Below are positions 9,361 to 20,489 of a stretch of 64,000 nt of DNA, piece after piece. Made by a program: the position numbers and the translations under genes. Location: assembly GCF_002865645.1 (NCBI RefSeq), contig NW_020194619.1:2020442-2084441 (forward strand), written 5' to 3'. Each line of letters begins with the position of its first letter. Positions within the stretch are counted from its first letter, which is position 1. The notes below the pieces were generated by a model that saw nothing but the letters and a program-made list of their open reading frames with translations, made no database searches and was not told the DNA's origin. This DNA is from Hyaloscypha bicolor E (lineage: Eukaryota; Ascomycota; Leotiomycetes; Helotiales; Hyaloscyphaceae).

Positions 9361-12183
9361 ATGTCTCCTTCACTCATTTTCAAGGCGGGCGCTCTTGCCC
9401 TTGCCTGCGCCTCTACGGTGTCAGCGAATTACGTTATTTTAGATGATTTTTCGGGGCCAACGTTCTTCGATAACTTCTATTTCAACGCGGTATGAGACAT
9501 GGACATTGCGATTGAGATAAGAAGCTGATTCAGATGCAGACCCTCGATCCGAATTACGGTTTTGTGGAATATATTGGTGCCGGCAGCGCTTTGCTCGATT
9601 CGCTTGCCTACTATGATGCTGCTACCGATACGGCGATAATACGTGTAGATGATACCAACACCTATACTCCTGGGGTAGATACTGGACGACCAAGTATTCG
9701 AGCGCAGACCCTCAACACCTATCAGTATGGGCTTTTCATTTTGGACTTGGCGCACATGCCCGGAGGGGCGTGTGGATCTTGGCCATCATTCTGGACGACA
9801 TCAATGAATCACTGGCCAGAGCACGGCGAGATCGACATCATTGAGAACGTCAATTTAGCATCTTTCAGTGAAGAGACCATCCACGCCGGACCTACCTTCC
9901 CAGGAGATGTTTGCGAAGTTATTGGAAACGTCAACACCTCTCCAGGTCAACAGACAGGTACACAAACAACGTACAACTGCATTTGGAATGCAACGACGAG
10001 TGATTATGGTACCAAGACTCAGTACTCGGGTCAGGGATGTTCTGCGAACAACAACAATCCGAACAACTTCGGCGACGGCTTCAACCTAGCCCAGGGAGGC
10101 GTGTACGCAATGGAGTGGACCGATGAGCTTATCCAGATCTGGAGTTGGGAAAATGGCGCGGTTCCTGCTGATATTGCGGATGGCACACCGGATCCTCTGA
10201 CTTGGGGCAAACCAATCTTCACCACTTGGGGTGGCAACTGTGACATCGCGAGACATTTCATCGACCATACCGTTGTCCTTGATACTAATTTCTGTGGAGA
10301 TTGGGGAAATGCGGTCTGGCAAACAAGCAGCTGCTACGACCCTGTGGCATATCCAACTTGCTCAGACTACGTCGGTGCGAACCCAGGTGATTATTCTGAG
10401 ACGTACTGGGCTGTGAGAAGTTTGAAGGTCTATCAATGGTCAAACGCCGTTGCCAGCACAAGCACAACGTAAGAAATTCCCTGTTCAATAAATGAACACA
10501 TTGTTAACATTGTGTCTCAGGGCAACTACCACCAGTGCCACTTCGTATGTATCGGGTTCTCTCGTCTGACCATGAAATTACTAACTGCATGTTTAGCACA
10601 AGCTCAGCAGCTGCCACTACAACGTAAGTTGAGTTTTGAGGTTACATGGATTCTTTCTGACAACTGTGAGCAGAACCCCTACCACAACGGTCCCCACAGC
10701 ACCATCTACTCCAACCGCGCCTGCCACGCCGCTAGTCACTGTCGGCGACTGGGTCGAGATCGGTTGTTACACTGAGGCTACCGCTTCCCGGGCACTCACC
10801 CTGGGAACCAAAGTCAACTACTCAACCATGGACTTAGAAACATGTTCCGCTTTCTGCTACACCTTAGGAGCTCTCTACTTCGGCGTTGAGTATGGCGGAG
10901 AGGTGTGTTACTCCCTCGTTTCTTCTTTCCATATCTGACTTTTACAGTGTTATTGCGGTAATGAATTAGAGGCAGGCAGTATTCCGGCTACGGATGGCTG
11001 CGTGATGCCCTGCGCTGGCAATCCAGCGGAGACTTGTGGTGGTTCAGACCGCCTCAATTTGTTCACCTACGCGCCTTATGTTGCTCCGCTAACCACCTCA
11101 AGCAGTTCGACGGCCGCAGCTAGCTCCTCGACATCGTCGACAGATTCATATAGCGTTTCAAGTACAGATTCAAGCTCTCCAACCACGTCGACAGATTCTT
11201 ATAGCGCTTCAAGCACAGACTCGAGCTCATCAACTACATCGACAGATTCTTATAGCGCTTCAAGCACCGACCTGAGCTCTCCAACCACGTCGACAAATTC
11301 CTATAGCGCCTCCGCAACAGATTCGGGCTCTTCATCGTCAACAGATTCCTATAGCGCCTCCACAACAGATTCGGGCTCTTCATCGTCAACGGATTCCTAT
11401 AGCGCTTCGCCCACAGATACAAGCTATCCTATATCGACGAGCTCGGGCTATAGCGCTTCCACCACAGACTCATACTCTGCCTCGTCATCATCGACCGATA
11501 GTTACCCTATTACATCCACTTCCTCGAGCTGCAGCTCTTCGGAATCCTCCTTATCCCACAGCAAATCTTATACAACCGAGACTATTACTACTACAACAGT
11601 TCGAACAATTACTAGCTGTGCTAAGACAGTCACAAACTGCCCCGCTTCCGAGTCGACACACACTTATGTCGTGACAGACACAATCGAACGAACCACAACC
11701 TACTGCCCAGGCAACCCGACCCCCACTTCAAGCCCAGTGTACACAACCTCAGCACCAGCCTACACAACACTGACAGCCTATACGACAACCGTCTATACTA
11801 TCACGTCCTGTGCACCCACGGTGACTAACTGCCCAGCCAAGCTCGGCGCCGTGACAACCGAGACGATCATCGACTATATCACCGTGTGCCCAGTCTCCGA
11901 GGCCATCAGCAAGGGCTTAATTGCATACCCAACCGCTTCCCCAGAATCAACTACCACGACATCCCTCACGATCGTTAAGATGATCACCGAGATAGTGAAG
12001 CCCGTCCAATACACACCGACCAAGTACACACCAACGGCAAACTACACCGTCGCAGGCACCACCGCGCTCACCTATTCTTCTTCACCAAGCAGCGGCCCGT
12101 TTTCCTTCAAGGGCGCAGCAAGCAGGTTGCAAGCTGGTAGCAGCTTGGCAATGGTTGTTGCGGCCGCAGCGTTCTTCCTTTAG
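9361..12183 (+). CDS. Secreted GH16 beta-glucanase with WSC domain and GPI-type C terminus
   Basis: Six exons, 9361-9489, 9540-10468, 10521-10544, 10597-10623, 10674-10902 and 10948-12183, give 857 residues. All introns are GT..AG and 45-52 bp; one carries branch CTAAC. Residues 1-22 are a signal peptide. The GH16 catalytic domain covers about 24-345 with the six-residue active-site motif EIDIIE (nucleophile Glu140, acid/base Glu145), as in endo-1,3(4)-beta-glucanases rather than the ExDxE of CRH transglycosylases. Two mini-exons and the start of exon 5 encode a Thr/Ser linker. A WSC domain follows (about 393-480) with eight cysteines (GCY, ETCSAFC, ECYCGNE, GCVMPC, ETCGG), a carbohydrate-binding module. 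After it come a Ser/Thr-rich tandem-repeat stalk, two copies of a Cys motif (TITSCAKTVTNCPA and TITSCAPTVTNCPA), and a hydrophobic end (SLAMVVAAAAFFL) fitting a GPI signal. The likely role is beta-glucan cutting at the cell wall. Confidence 0.94.
11130..11510 (+). repeat. In-frame tandem repeat encoding Ser/Thr-rich stalk
   Basis: Imperfect tandem units, each encoding a version of TDSYSAS plus a Ser/Thr spacer, occur about eight times. Neighbouring units are close at DNA level too (for example GATTCCTATAGCGCCTCC recurs). The encoded stretch should be heavily O-glycosylated and hold the enzyme away from the membrane anchor. Copy number of such coding minisatellites often varies between strains. 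Confidence 0.85.
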
Positions 12184-13284
12184 TTCTTGAGGGGAGGACA
12201 TATTTTTTCAAAAAATTAGCGCATCGAAGCATGGACGGAGGTTTGGTTTTATTGATAGGTTTTTAGTATCAATAACAGGATTTGGATTTGGGGTGTTTTG
12301 AGTGAAGAAGGGGATAGGAGTTTTATACCTTAGCTTCGAGTGCGAATGGATTGCGTTCATGCGAGATGTATTCCTTAACAACTAATGTGATCGCCTCAAC
12401 CTCCTTTCCTGCTTGCGAACCTCTCCGGAGTCAAAATTTATGGGAGAAACATAGGGGATAGAGCCTGACGAACTAAACTATTCGGAGCCAGCTAACTATA
12501 TAATGGTCTAGAACTAGGGACTACTAATTCAATACTAACTTCTAGATAATCTAATTATAAGCCTATTGCAATACACACACAAAACGTTATTATAAGCATT
12601 TAGTATAAGCATTTAGTATAAGTATAAAGTATAAGAAAGAAGTCTTAATTTAATAGATTTCAAGTACTTTTTAATTATATAAAGGCTTATAGCATTATAA
12701 TAAAAGTCAAGTCTTTTATTTCTTTATTTCTTTATAATAATAAAGTATTAGCTTATAGTACTTAAGAAAGGCATTTTATATATTAAACTTGATTTTATAA
12801 TAACTCGTTAATACTTGTTTCAAGAACTTTAATAATATTAACTTAGATTTTAATAATTATAACTAATAAGTTATTATTAGCTTGCTTTGTTTTTATTATA
12901 TATAATATAATACTTTCGAGAATTAATAACTATTTAATAATAGTAAAAGAATTTGCAAATGAATTAATTAATTAAATATATTTATAAGTAATTATATAAT
13001 AAAATCTGGCCTTTCTTTAATAAATAAAGGTATTAAAAATACTTCCTCGAGTTTTATAAATAAGAAAGTATTATAATTAAAATAAAAGTATATTACTTTC
13101 TTGCTTTTATTAAAACTTTAATAAACTAATAAAGCTATTTTATAAGATTATCTAGAAGTCTTTAGTATTATTTAAAATTATTATTCTTATAAGAAAATTT
13201 AGTAAAAACTTCTTAAGGTTTATTTATATTAATAAGTAAAATCAAATTATTTTTTTCTATTTATAATTAGCTAAGTATTATATA
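12184..13284. other. 3' flank of GH16 gene, then edge of AT-rich block
   Basis: Composition is normal to about 12490 and then turns sharply AT-rich. No gene. Short tandem copies of a unit like AGCATTTAGTATA lie near 12595-12625. The AT-rich part from 12500 has no frame that survives and is probably mutated transposon debris that I cannot classify. Confidence 0.6.
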
Positions 13285-13475
13285 TGTTACGAGGCCTGAG
13301 CTCCGGGCTTGGAAAGCAGGTTAGAGTGGCTCTATTCCGATAATACTAAACTAAGGAGAGAAGTATATACAAGTGTGCGAACGCCAGGTAAGCATGCGAA
13401 CCAGCCTAGCCTAATATAGCCTAGCGTACCACGTGCAGGGAGCACGTGACAGCCATAGAGTATACGACCATAATA
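13285..13475 (+). repeat. Left LTR of the 13.3-kb non-coding element
   Basis: 191 bp, starts TGTTACGAGGCCTGAGC. It contains the inverted pair CACGTGC..GCACGTG near 13430-13450. It matches 14719-14909 with few differences, nearly all C/T or G/A. The repeat may continue to 13605, as noted in the element entry. Confidence 0.85.
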
Positions 13476-14199
13476 TTACCCCCTGTCACGTGCTGCGCAT
13501 AGGCGTATATATAGCTTCTTCACCGCCCTTAGGGCACCATCATTCATACATATATTTACACAAACACACCACATTCCAGTTCCACAGCTTGTCCAGGCCG
13601 TGACACCCCCCCCCTCAGAGAAAGCTCGTCCCTGAGCGACTAGAACCCTCAAACAAGACTATACCCGTTTAAGCCTTCCAAACCAGTATCCAATGTAACC
13701 TCCTAACCCAGAACCATACGCCTAGACCCAAACTATAGTATATACACGTGCCGCAAAGGGGAGATTAATCGAGCTCGCGGAGAAGTAAGTCGTGCAAAAG
13801 GAGCTATAGGGATTGTACCGAGAGTAGGTGCCAAAGGAGCGAACACTAAAGGAGTGAATACCAGAGAAGCAGTTCCCAAAGAGGTGGTTTTTAAAGGGTG
13901 GTTTCCAAAGCTCTACTTTGTGCCAGAGCTAGGAATGAAGAGAAGAGTCTTGTTAAGGTGTCTAGCCAGCCTTACGCCCAAGTATTGGTGTCTTGCTTAG
14001 AGGTAAGGGGCTTGAAATCGAGGCCACCTAGCCTTGGTTGAAGGGAGCCTGGCCGGAAGTGTGTATACCCTCTATACCCTCCTTTCCATTGCAGTGTATA
14101 TGCCAAGCTAGTGGAGGAGAGCTATTGTGGTCGAAATCGAGAGGAGAGAGGAGAGGAGAAATTCGCAGGACGAGTAAAGCTCGTGGAATCGTCTTATCG

Positions 14200-14665
14200 T
14201 GGCAGTCAGGTGCCAGCTCTTTGAGTAAGGCTCAGTAAAGAGAACCCAAAATGGCCGTAAATTGTCCGTAGATGCAATATCCAGTATATGCCTATAGCTT
14301 TGTTCCTTATAGCCGTTCATATTAGCTTAGTATTAACTGCAGGCATACGCCGTGGATCGTATCGTTCGTGCGATAGCAGTAAGGTGCTAGCTTCGTGTGG
14401 CAGTCAGGTGCCAGCTCTCGATCGACAGGCTCAATAAAGAGGTCGAGTCATTGGTAGTCGATAGAAAGGAGGGGGGGATGCCATATCGTCAATTGAGGTA
14501 CGTTCCTTACAGCCTTTGCTCAGTTTCAGTCAACTGACGCCGTATAGTCGTAAATAAGAAGGGGTCTATAGAGCGCGCAAGCTCTGGAATCGCAAAAATG
14601 GGGGTGCCCTCGCTCTCAAGCAGGCTGAAAATGGAAGTGCCCTCGCTCGCAAGCAGGCTAAAAGA
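14200..14665 (+). repeat. Short internal repeats of the non-coding element
   Basis: TGGCAGTCAGGTGCCAGCTC occurs at 14200 and again at 14398. A second pair, GTGCCCTCGCTCKCAAGCAGGC, spans about 14606-14660. They are not in a reading frame. They might be structural RNA or packaging signals, or simple duplications. Confidence 0.7.
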
Positions 14666-14718
14666 AGACAAAAAATGAGCTCGCAAGCTCCCTGGGACCT
14701 GGATTGAGTTTAGTATAG

Positions 14719-14909
14719 TGTTACGAGGCCTGAGCTCCGGGCTTGGAAAGCAGGTTAGAGTGGCTCTATTCCGATAATACTAAACTAAGGAGAGAAGTAT
14801 ATACAAGTGTGCGAACGCCAGGTAAGCATGCGAACCAGCCTAACCCAATATAGCCTAGTGTACCACGTGCAGGGAGCACGTGACAGCTATAGAGCGTACG
14901 ACTATAACA
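14719..14909 (+). repeat. Right LTR of the 13.3-kb non-coding element
   Basis: 191 bp, TGTTACGAGG..TATAACA, direct copy of 13285-13475. Immediately beyond it the DNA becomes AT-rich transposon debris. Confidence 0.85.
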
Positions 14910-17302
14910 ATATATATAATAATATAACTTCGAAATATTAGTAATATATTATATTAATAAAAGTACTTTATATATATTTAAAAAGATATATATTTCTTAA
15001 ACTAAGATCTTATAAATTAATAAGTTCTTATAAGAATTTATAATAGAAATATAAAGAAGTTATTTTCTTATAACTAATAATAATAACTTTATTATATATT
15101 AGCTAGTTATAAAGAAATAAAAAACCTGAGTTTAATATAATTATAAATATAAGATTAAAATAATTCTTAAAAATATTTTCAAAATTTATTATTAATATAG
15201 TAAATAAGTAAGAAGTAATTAAAGATATATTTAGTAATAAATTAAAACTTAATTATTATATAAGTAATAATCTAAATTTAGTTATATTTTTTAATTTTTT
15301 ATATTTATAAATTTATTATTATTTATAATATTTTATTTCTTTAATTATATTATAATAATACTTTATTTTTTTTTAAAATTATATAAAGATATCTTTATAT
15401 ATTACTTTCTTAATTTAGTAACTAGCTACTAAAAACATTAAATTAATTTAACTTTATAAATATATTATTCGGAACCTTTAATTTATATTAGTATTTATTT
15501 TCTTTACTTACTTTTATAATTATATTAAGGCTAAGGCAATTTTTTATTTTTAGTAAAATATATTTTATTTTATTAATTAGAATATTTAAAATCTAATTTA
15601 TATTATAAATAAGCTAAAGAAGTTAATATTATTTATTAATATTATAATTTTAATAAAAGTAAAAAGTAAAAACCAAAGATTTAAAGTATTATAATTATTA
15701 ATTAAAGAAATAAAAAAGTTAATAAATTATAAGTATTATTTTTAAATTAGGTATTTAATTATAACTTTTATAAATATTTAAATTTTCTAGTATATAATTA
15801 AAAAGATTACAAGGAAATAATAAATAATTTAGCTCTAATATCTTATTTATATATCTTTTATATTTGTAAAAGTAATACGAATTCGTTATTACTAATATAA
15901 TTCTTTTCTTATATAAATTTGAAAAAGGGAAATTAGTTATATAATATATCTTTAACTTAATAAATATTTAAAGAATAAAATCAAATATTATAAACTTGGG
16001 TTTTTGTGAGGTATTTATTAGTAGGTAATAAGACAATGAAATGAATTAGTGAGTTGTGGAACTATAATATTAAATTCAGTACAGAACTAATCTCTATCCC
16101 TCCTATAAGGTTCAGGGAAGCCTCCTCTAAATAGGAAGCCCCTATAACGTACATATAATTAGTAATTTATAAGCCTAATACTTATAATATAAATAGTAGT
16201 TAGTTGTAATAGTAAAGGGCTATTAATCTTACTAATTAATACCTGCAATATCCGAGGTTTATTACATGTTCTTTGGTTATATATAATCCTATATATATTA
16301 TAGTTTTTATATATCTTTTTTTTTAGAACTTTTATTTTTTGTAATTAATATAATTATATAAAAGAAAGATTTATTATTAAGTTTATAACTCTAATTTTGA
16401 ATTTTTTCTTTAATTTTAATATTTTAATTTAAGCTTTATTACTTTATTTTTAGCTTCTTATTTAAATAAATTTTAGTTTGATTTTTAGTAATCTTTTAAG
16501 TTATTTTATAATTTAATTTAAAAATTAATTTTAGTTTTAAACTAATAATTATAAAATCTTCTTTTTAATTATTATAAAGCTTTGATTTTATAAATAATAT
16601 TTAGCTTTATTTAAAAATAATATTTAATCTTGTTTTCTTTCTTATTTTAAATTAGTTTTAGCTTATAACTTATTGCTTTTATTTAACTTTTAATAATTCT
16701 AATATCTTAATTATAGTTTGTAATTCTAGTACTTTTAGTTAATAAATAGCAAGTTATAAAGTTTTTAACTAATTTTACTAAGCTTTCTTATTTCAAGAAA
16801 CTTATAAAGCCTTTATTATATAAATTTACTTAATTTTCTTGAGTTAATTAATTCCAGAAATATTCTTTATATTAATAATTTACTTAATTTCTTTTAGGGA
16901 TAATACTTTTTTATATTATATTTCTTTAGGTAATATTAAAGTATAATTAAAATTTATTTAATTAGGAATAAGTTTAAGCTATTAGTTTATTTTATTTATT
17001 TACTTTTTATTAATCTTTATTATTATATATATTATTATTAGTATTAATATATAAATTAAATAAAGTAATTTATATTATTTAAGGAAGTTTATTTACTTAA
17101 TTAATTGCCTTTATTTTTAATAGCTATTAAGGCCTTTATTAAATAAATCTTTTTAATTTCCTTTACTTAATTAAGATAATAATTAACTTTAATATTAAGA
17201 ACTTTTTTAAGCTTTAGAATTATAAGTCTATTAAATTAAATAATTCCTTTACTCTTATTTATTTGAGTAATTATAATTAGTATATTAAAGAATTACTTAT
17301 TA
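14910..17302. other. AT-rich transposon debris, unclassified
   Basis: 2.4 kb of A/T-dominated DNA with no surviving frame. A slightly less damaged patch at about 16000-16260 (GTTCAGGGAAGCCTCCTC and neighbours) could be part of an old LTR, but I find no partner copy in the window. Confidence 0.5.
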
Positions 17303-17604
17303 TAGGAAGGAAATTATAATAAGACAAAAACCTATATAAAATATACTAGAGTATAAAATATAACTTAATAGTAAAATAATAATTCAAAAATATAAATAGT
17401 AAAGTATAAATAGTATATAGTATATAAAAGCTCAATTAATTAAATACTTATAAAGAATTATTTTCTAAATCTATAGAAAAACCAGCTTTCTTATATAATT
17501 TCCGTAAGTTATATATAAAAGACCACAGTCTTTATTATATAACCTAAATCTCAAAACTGCTAAAATAATATAATTTTTAACGAATATAGCCTGTTATACT
17601 ATAT
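17303..17604 (-). repeat. Gypsy-3 LTR, left (3') copy
   Basis: 302 bp, begins TAGGAAGGAAATTATAATAAG (TG end changed to TA). It matches 43825-44126 and 56392-56694 along the whole length. It contains the 36-bp palindrome at 17508-17543. Confidence 0.82.
17508..17543. repeat. 36-bp palindrome, copy 1 (gypsy-3 left LTR)
   Basis: GTTATATATAAAAG..CTTTATTATATAAC around the centre ACCACAGT. This copy keeps CCACAG in the centre, where others have CTATAG. Confidence 0.75.
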
Positions 17605-19906
17605 CTAACTCCCTATTTATTTGTACTTATTTCCTAAATACTAAAAATAATAGAAAAATCCTATTTAGAATCCGAAATAATAAAATATTCAGGATTTTCC
17701 TTTATTAGTTAATCTAATTTCTTTTCTATATACCTAAAATAAGACTTATTACCCTTAAATAGTCTTATTTCATATTCCCGAACTTACTTAAAGGTAATCC
17801 GAATCTGCTAAGCCGTATTCTTATACTAAATCTAATATAGTTCTCTATATTAATTAGTATTCGCCTTTAATTATTACTTAATTTCTGCCTTTACTATAGG
17901 ATATTAAGGAGGCTTATTATAGTAAATTATATTATAAATTATACTAATATATTCTAAATAAATAGCTTCTTTAAATTTCGTATTATTTATTATATCTTTA
18001 AATTAACTTTTAGTAAAAGAAGAAAGCTCTAAATAAGAGGCTTTAATAACCTTATAGGAAACTCTATTTTCGTATATTTTATTCTTAATAGTAACTAGAC
18101 TTATTAGAACTATAGTAAAAGGCTTATTAAATAGTAAATTATTATTAAGCTATTCTTTAATTTATATATTATTCGAGAATTAATATTTTCTTATAATTTC
18201 AGACTTATAAATTATCTAGCTAAAGGTATTTATTTATTTAGTTATATAGACTATATTCGGAGTCTTCTCTCCTATTACTTTTAGTAGATACTTACTTAAT
18301 TTCTTAGTTACTTCTGGTTTAAATTTATTAGAAATAGAAGAGTAATTAATATTTTTAAAGAACTTCTTACTAAAAATAATAGCCTTCTTATAGTTTATAA
18401 GGAAAATATAGCTAATATTCTAATACTTTTTACTAAAATAGAATTCGCTATTTAAAGCTTTAGTAGTAGCTAGATCTTTAGTATTACCTTTATATTAATT
18501 ATAATTAATATTTCCAGAAGTAAAATATTAGACTAGCTAAGAGTAAATAACTAAGTAAATAGGGTACTTATTTAATACCTTATAAAATCCGAGCTATATT
18601 AGTAGATCTACTATTAAGAATTAAGAGGCTAAGATAAAGTAGCTATTACTAAGATTTCTATATATTAATATATTATTTTTTTAGAGATAGAACTATAGTA
18701 TTTCTATTTCTTCTATTAAGAGCTTTCAAATATTAAGCTTTTTAATTTACTTCACATAATTCTTCTTATAAATATAGCTATTAGTATCTAGATTAGTAGT
18801 ATTAGACTCAGAAATAGGAATTATAGTATTGAATTAGAACTATAAATTAGAATAGAATTAATTAGAAATATAGTACTTATATTTATATTTTTTAATTTCC
18901 TAGTTTTTAAAAAAGAAATCTTATATTTCCTTATTTATTTAAGTAATAGAAATATATTTCTTGCTTTTAGTAACTTTATAGATCTTAATAACTAGCTTTA
19001 GAATATCCTTAATATCTTATATATTAATAAAGAGAATATTAGTAAGTTACTAAATATATCTTATATAGAGAGCTTTAAGGAATCTATTATTAATCCTATA
19101 GTATTTTTACTTATAGATAGATTCCAAAATACTACTATATATTTCCTTAAAAGTATATTTATTTTACTAAGCAAGTATTAATTTCTATTTAGCTAGTATT
19201 TTATAAGTATACTTAATATTATTATTAAGTTCTTCGGATTTAATATCCTTAGTTTTCTACTTCTTAATTCTAGATATAATTAAGGGAGTCTTTCTAGATA
19301 ATATCTTTTTCTTTAAAATAGAAGATTTCTTTTTGCTTTCTTTTATTTTACTAATCTTATACTTAGTCTAGTATTTAGATTTCTATTATTTATTAGGAGT
19401 TTTAGGCTTAGTTTACTTTCTATTCTTACTAGGTTCTTCTTATCTAGTTATACTAGTTCTACTAGTCTTACTAGTTCTATTAGCTTTATTAGTAGCTTTC
19501 TTACTAGGCTTTATTAAATTAGTTCTATTTTTCTTAGCTAGATCCGGTTAAGCTAAAACTGAAATTATAATAGAAATCTATTTTCCAGATTTATTTTAGA
19601 AAGTAGGAAAAGGCTTATTACTATAAGCTCCCTTAATTAGGATTCCGGAAGTATTAAAGATATACTATCTAGCCTTAAGATTATTAGCTAATAGTAGCTT
19701 AAATTCCAATTTTCCAGATTCCGAAATAGCTTCTATATATTTGAGTACCTTAGTAATATCTAATTTAGTAAATATACTAGTATTTTAATACTTTTTATTC
19801 TTAATATATTTCAAAATAGCTTTATTAATTAACTAAATAGCTTTATATACTAAAGCTTTTGTTTTAAAAAGAGAATATAACTTCTTATAAATATTTTTAC
19901 TAAGGT
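17605..19906 (-). pseudogene. Gypsy-3 3' interior, unknown coding remnant
   Basis: Read on the minus strand, this stretch gives long conceptual peptides broken only by RIP-type stops. About 940 bp next to the LTR is conserved in the second copy at 56695-57685, so it belongs to the element and not to its target. I do not recognise the protein. It lies well downstream of the integrase, which is unusual for a simple gag-pol element. Confidence 0.6.
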
Positions 19907-20157
19907 TATTATTATGATTCCCAGATATTAGATACCTTCTAGATATATGTAATGCGGCCGCCTTACTAGAGAAGTATACTTGAAATATACTAGAGATATT
20001 TAGAAGGCTAAGCCCTTTTGGAACTAGTATACTATAGGATATATATATTCCCTTAAAGCCTCCTATATTTTAGTTTTCCCTTTCTTAGCTTTAAATTATC
20101 TTTATAAGAGACCTTTTATCTTGCTTTCCAAGCCCTAAATACCGTACCCGTAATAGT
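19907..20157 (+). repeat. Gypsy-1 5' LTR
   Basis: 251 bp. It shares the segment TGTAAT(G/A)(C/T)GGCCGCCTTACTA and almost all later sequence with 26289-26539. Differences are mainly C/T and G/A. Confidence 0.86.
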
Positions 20158-20489
20158 ATTTAAAGCTTACTTCCTTTAATCTTATAGAGGATTTTAAATA
20201 AACTAATTTAAAACTATTAGTAATATAAGTACTACTAAGATAACGGAACCTCAGAAATATAAGTAATAGACTCCAGAATAATAAAAGCAAAAAGCTTTAG
20301 AACTCTTAGAGAAATAAGGTATTTATATTTTTATAAATATATACTAGTAATATATTAGAAATCCCTCGAAAACCCGAAAATTAAAGAACCTTAAATAAAG
20401 GCTATTCTTTAATAAAGTCCTAGAGTAATAGATACCCATAGGCCAGTAACCTGACTACTACTCATAAGCCCTACCCTATAACCTTATAG

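Larger units (their letters stand above)
13285..14909 (+). mobile_element. Non-coding LTR element (TRIM/LARD-like), 1625 bp, GC-normal
   Basis: Direct repeats 13285-13475 and 14719-14909, both 191 bp and nearly identical, flank a 1243-bp interior. The second copy begins TGTTA and ends TAACA; the first ends TAATA. ATATA lies directly outside both ends (13280-13284 and 14910-14914), a possible 5-bp target duplication, though in AT-rich DNA this is weak. The interior has no coding frame. A TATA-like GTATATATAG lies near 13509, and TGTCAC (13484)..GTGACA (13601-13605) followed by a C-run suggests that the original 5' LTR may extend to 13605 (321 bp) and that the right copy is truncated. Short internal repeats are listed separately. 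It lacks gag and pol, so it is non-autonomous, and it shows none of the RIP damage of its surroundings. Confidence 0.8.

Noticed and set aside
13484..13605. 122-bp solo LTR (TGTCAC..GTGACA) as a separate element
   Set aside because: The flanking C-runs make the target duplication uninformative; it is more simply the end of a longer left LTR.
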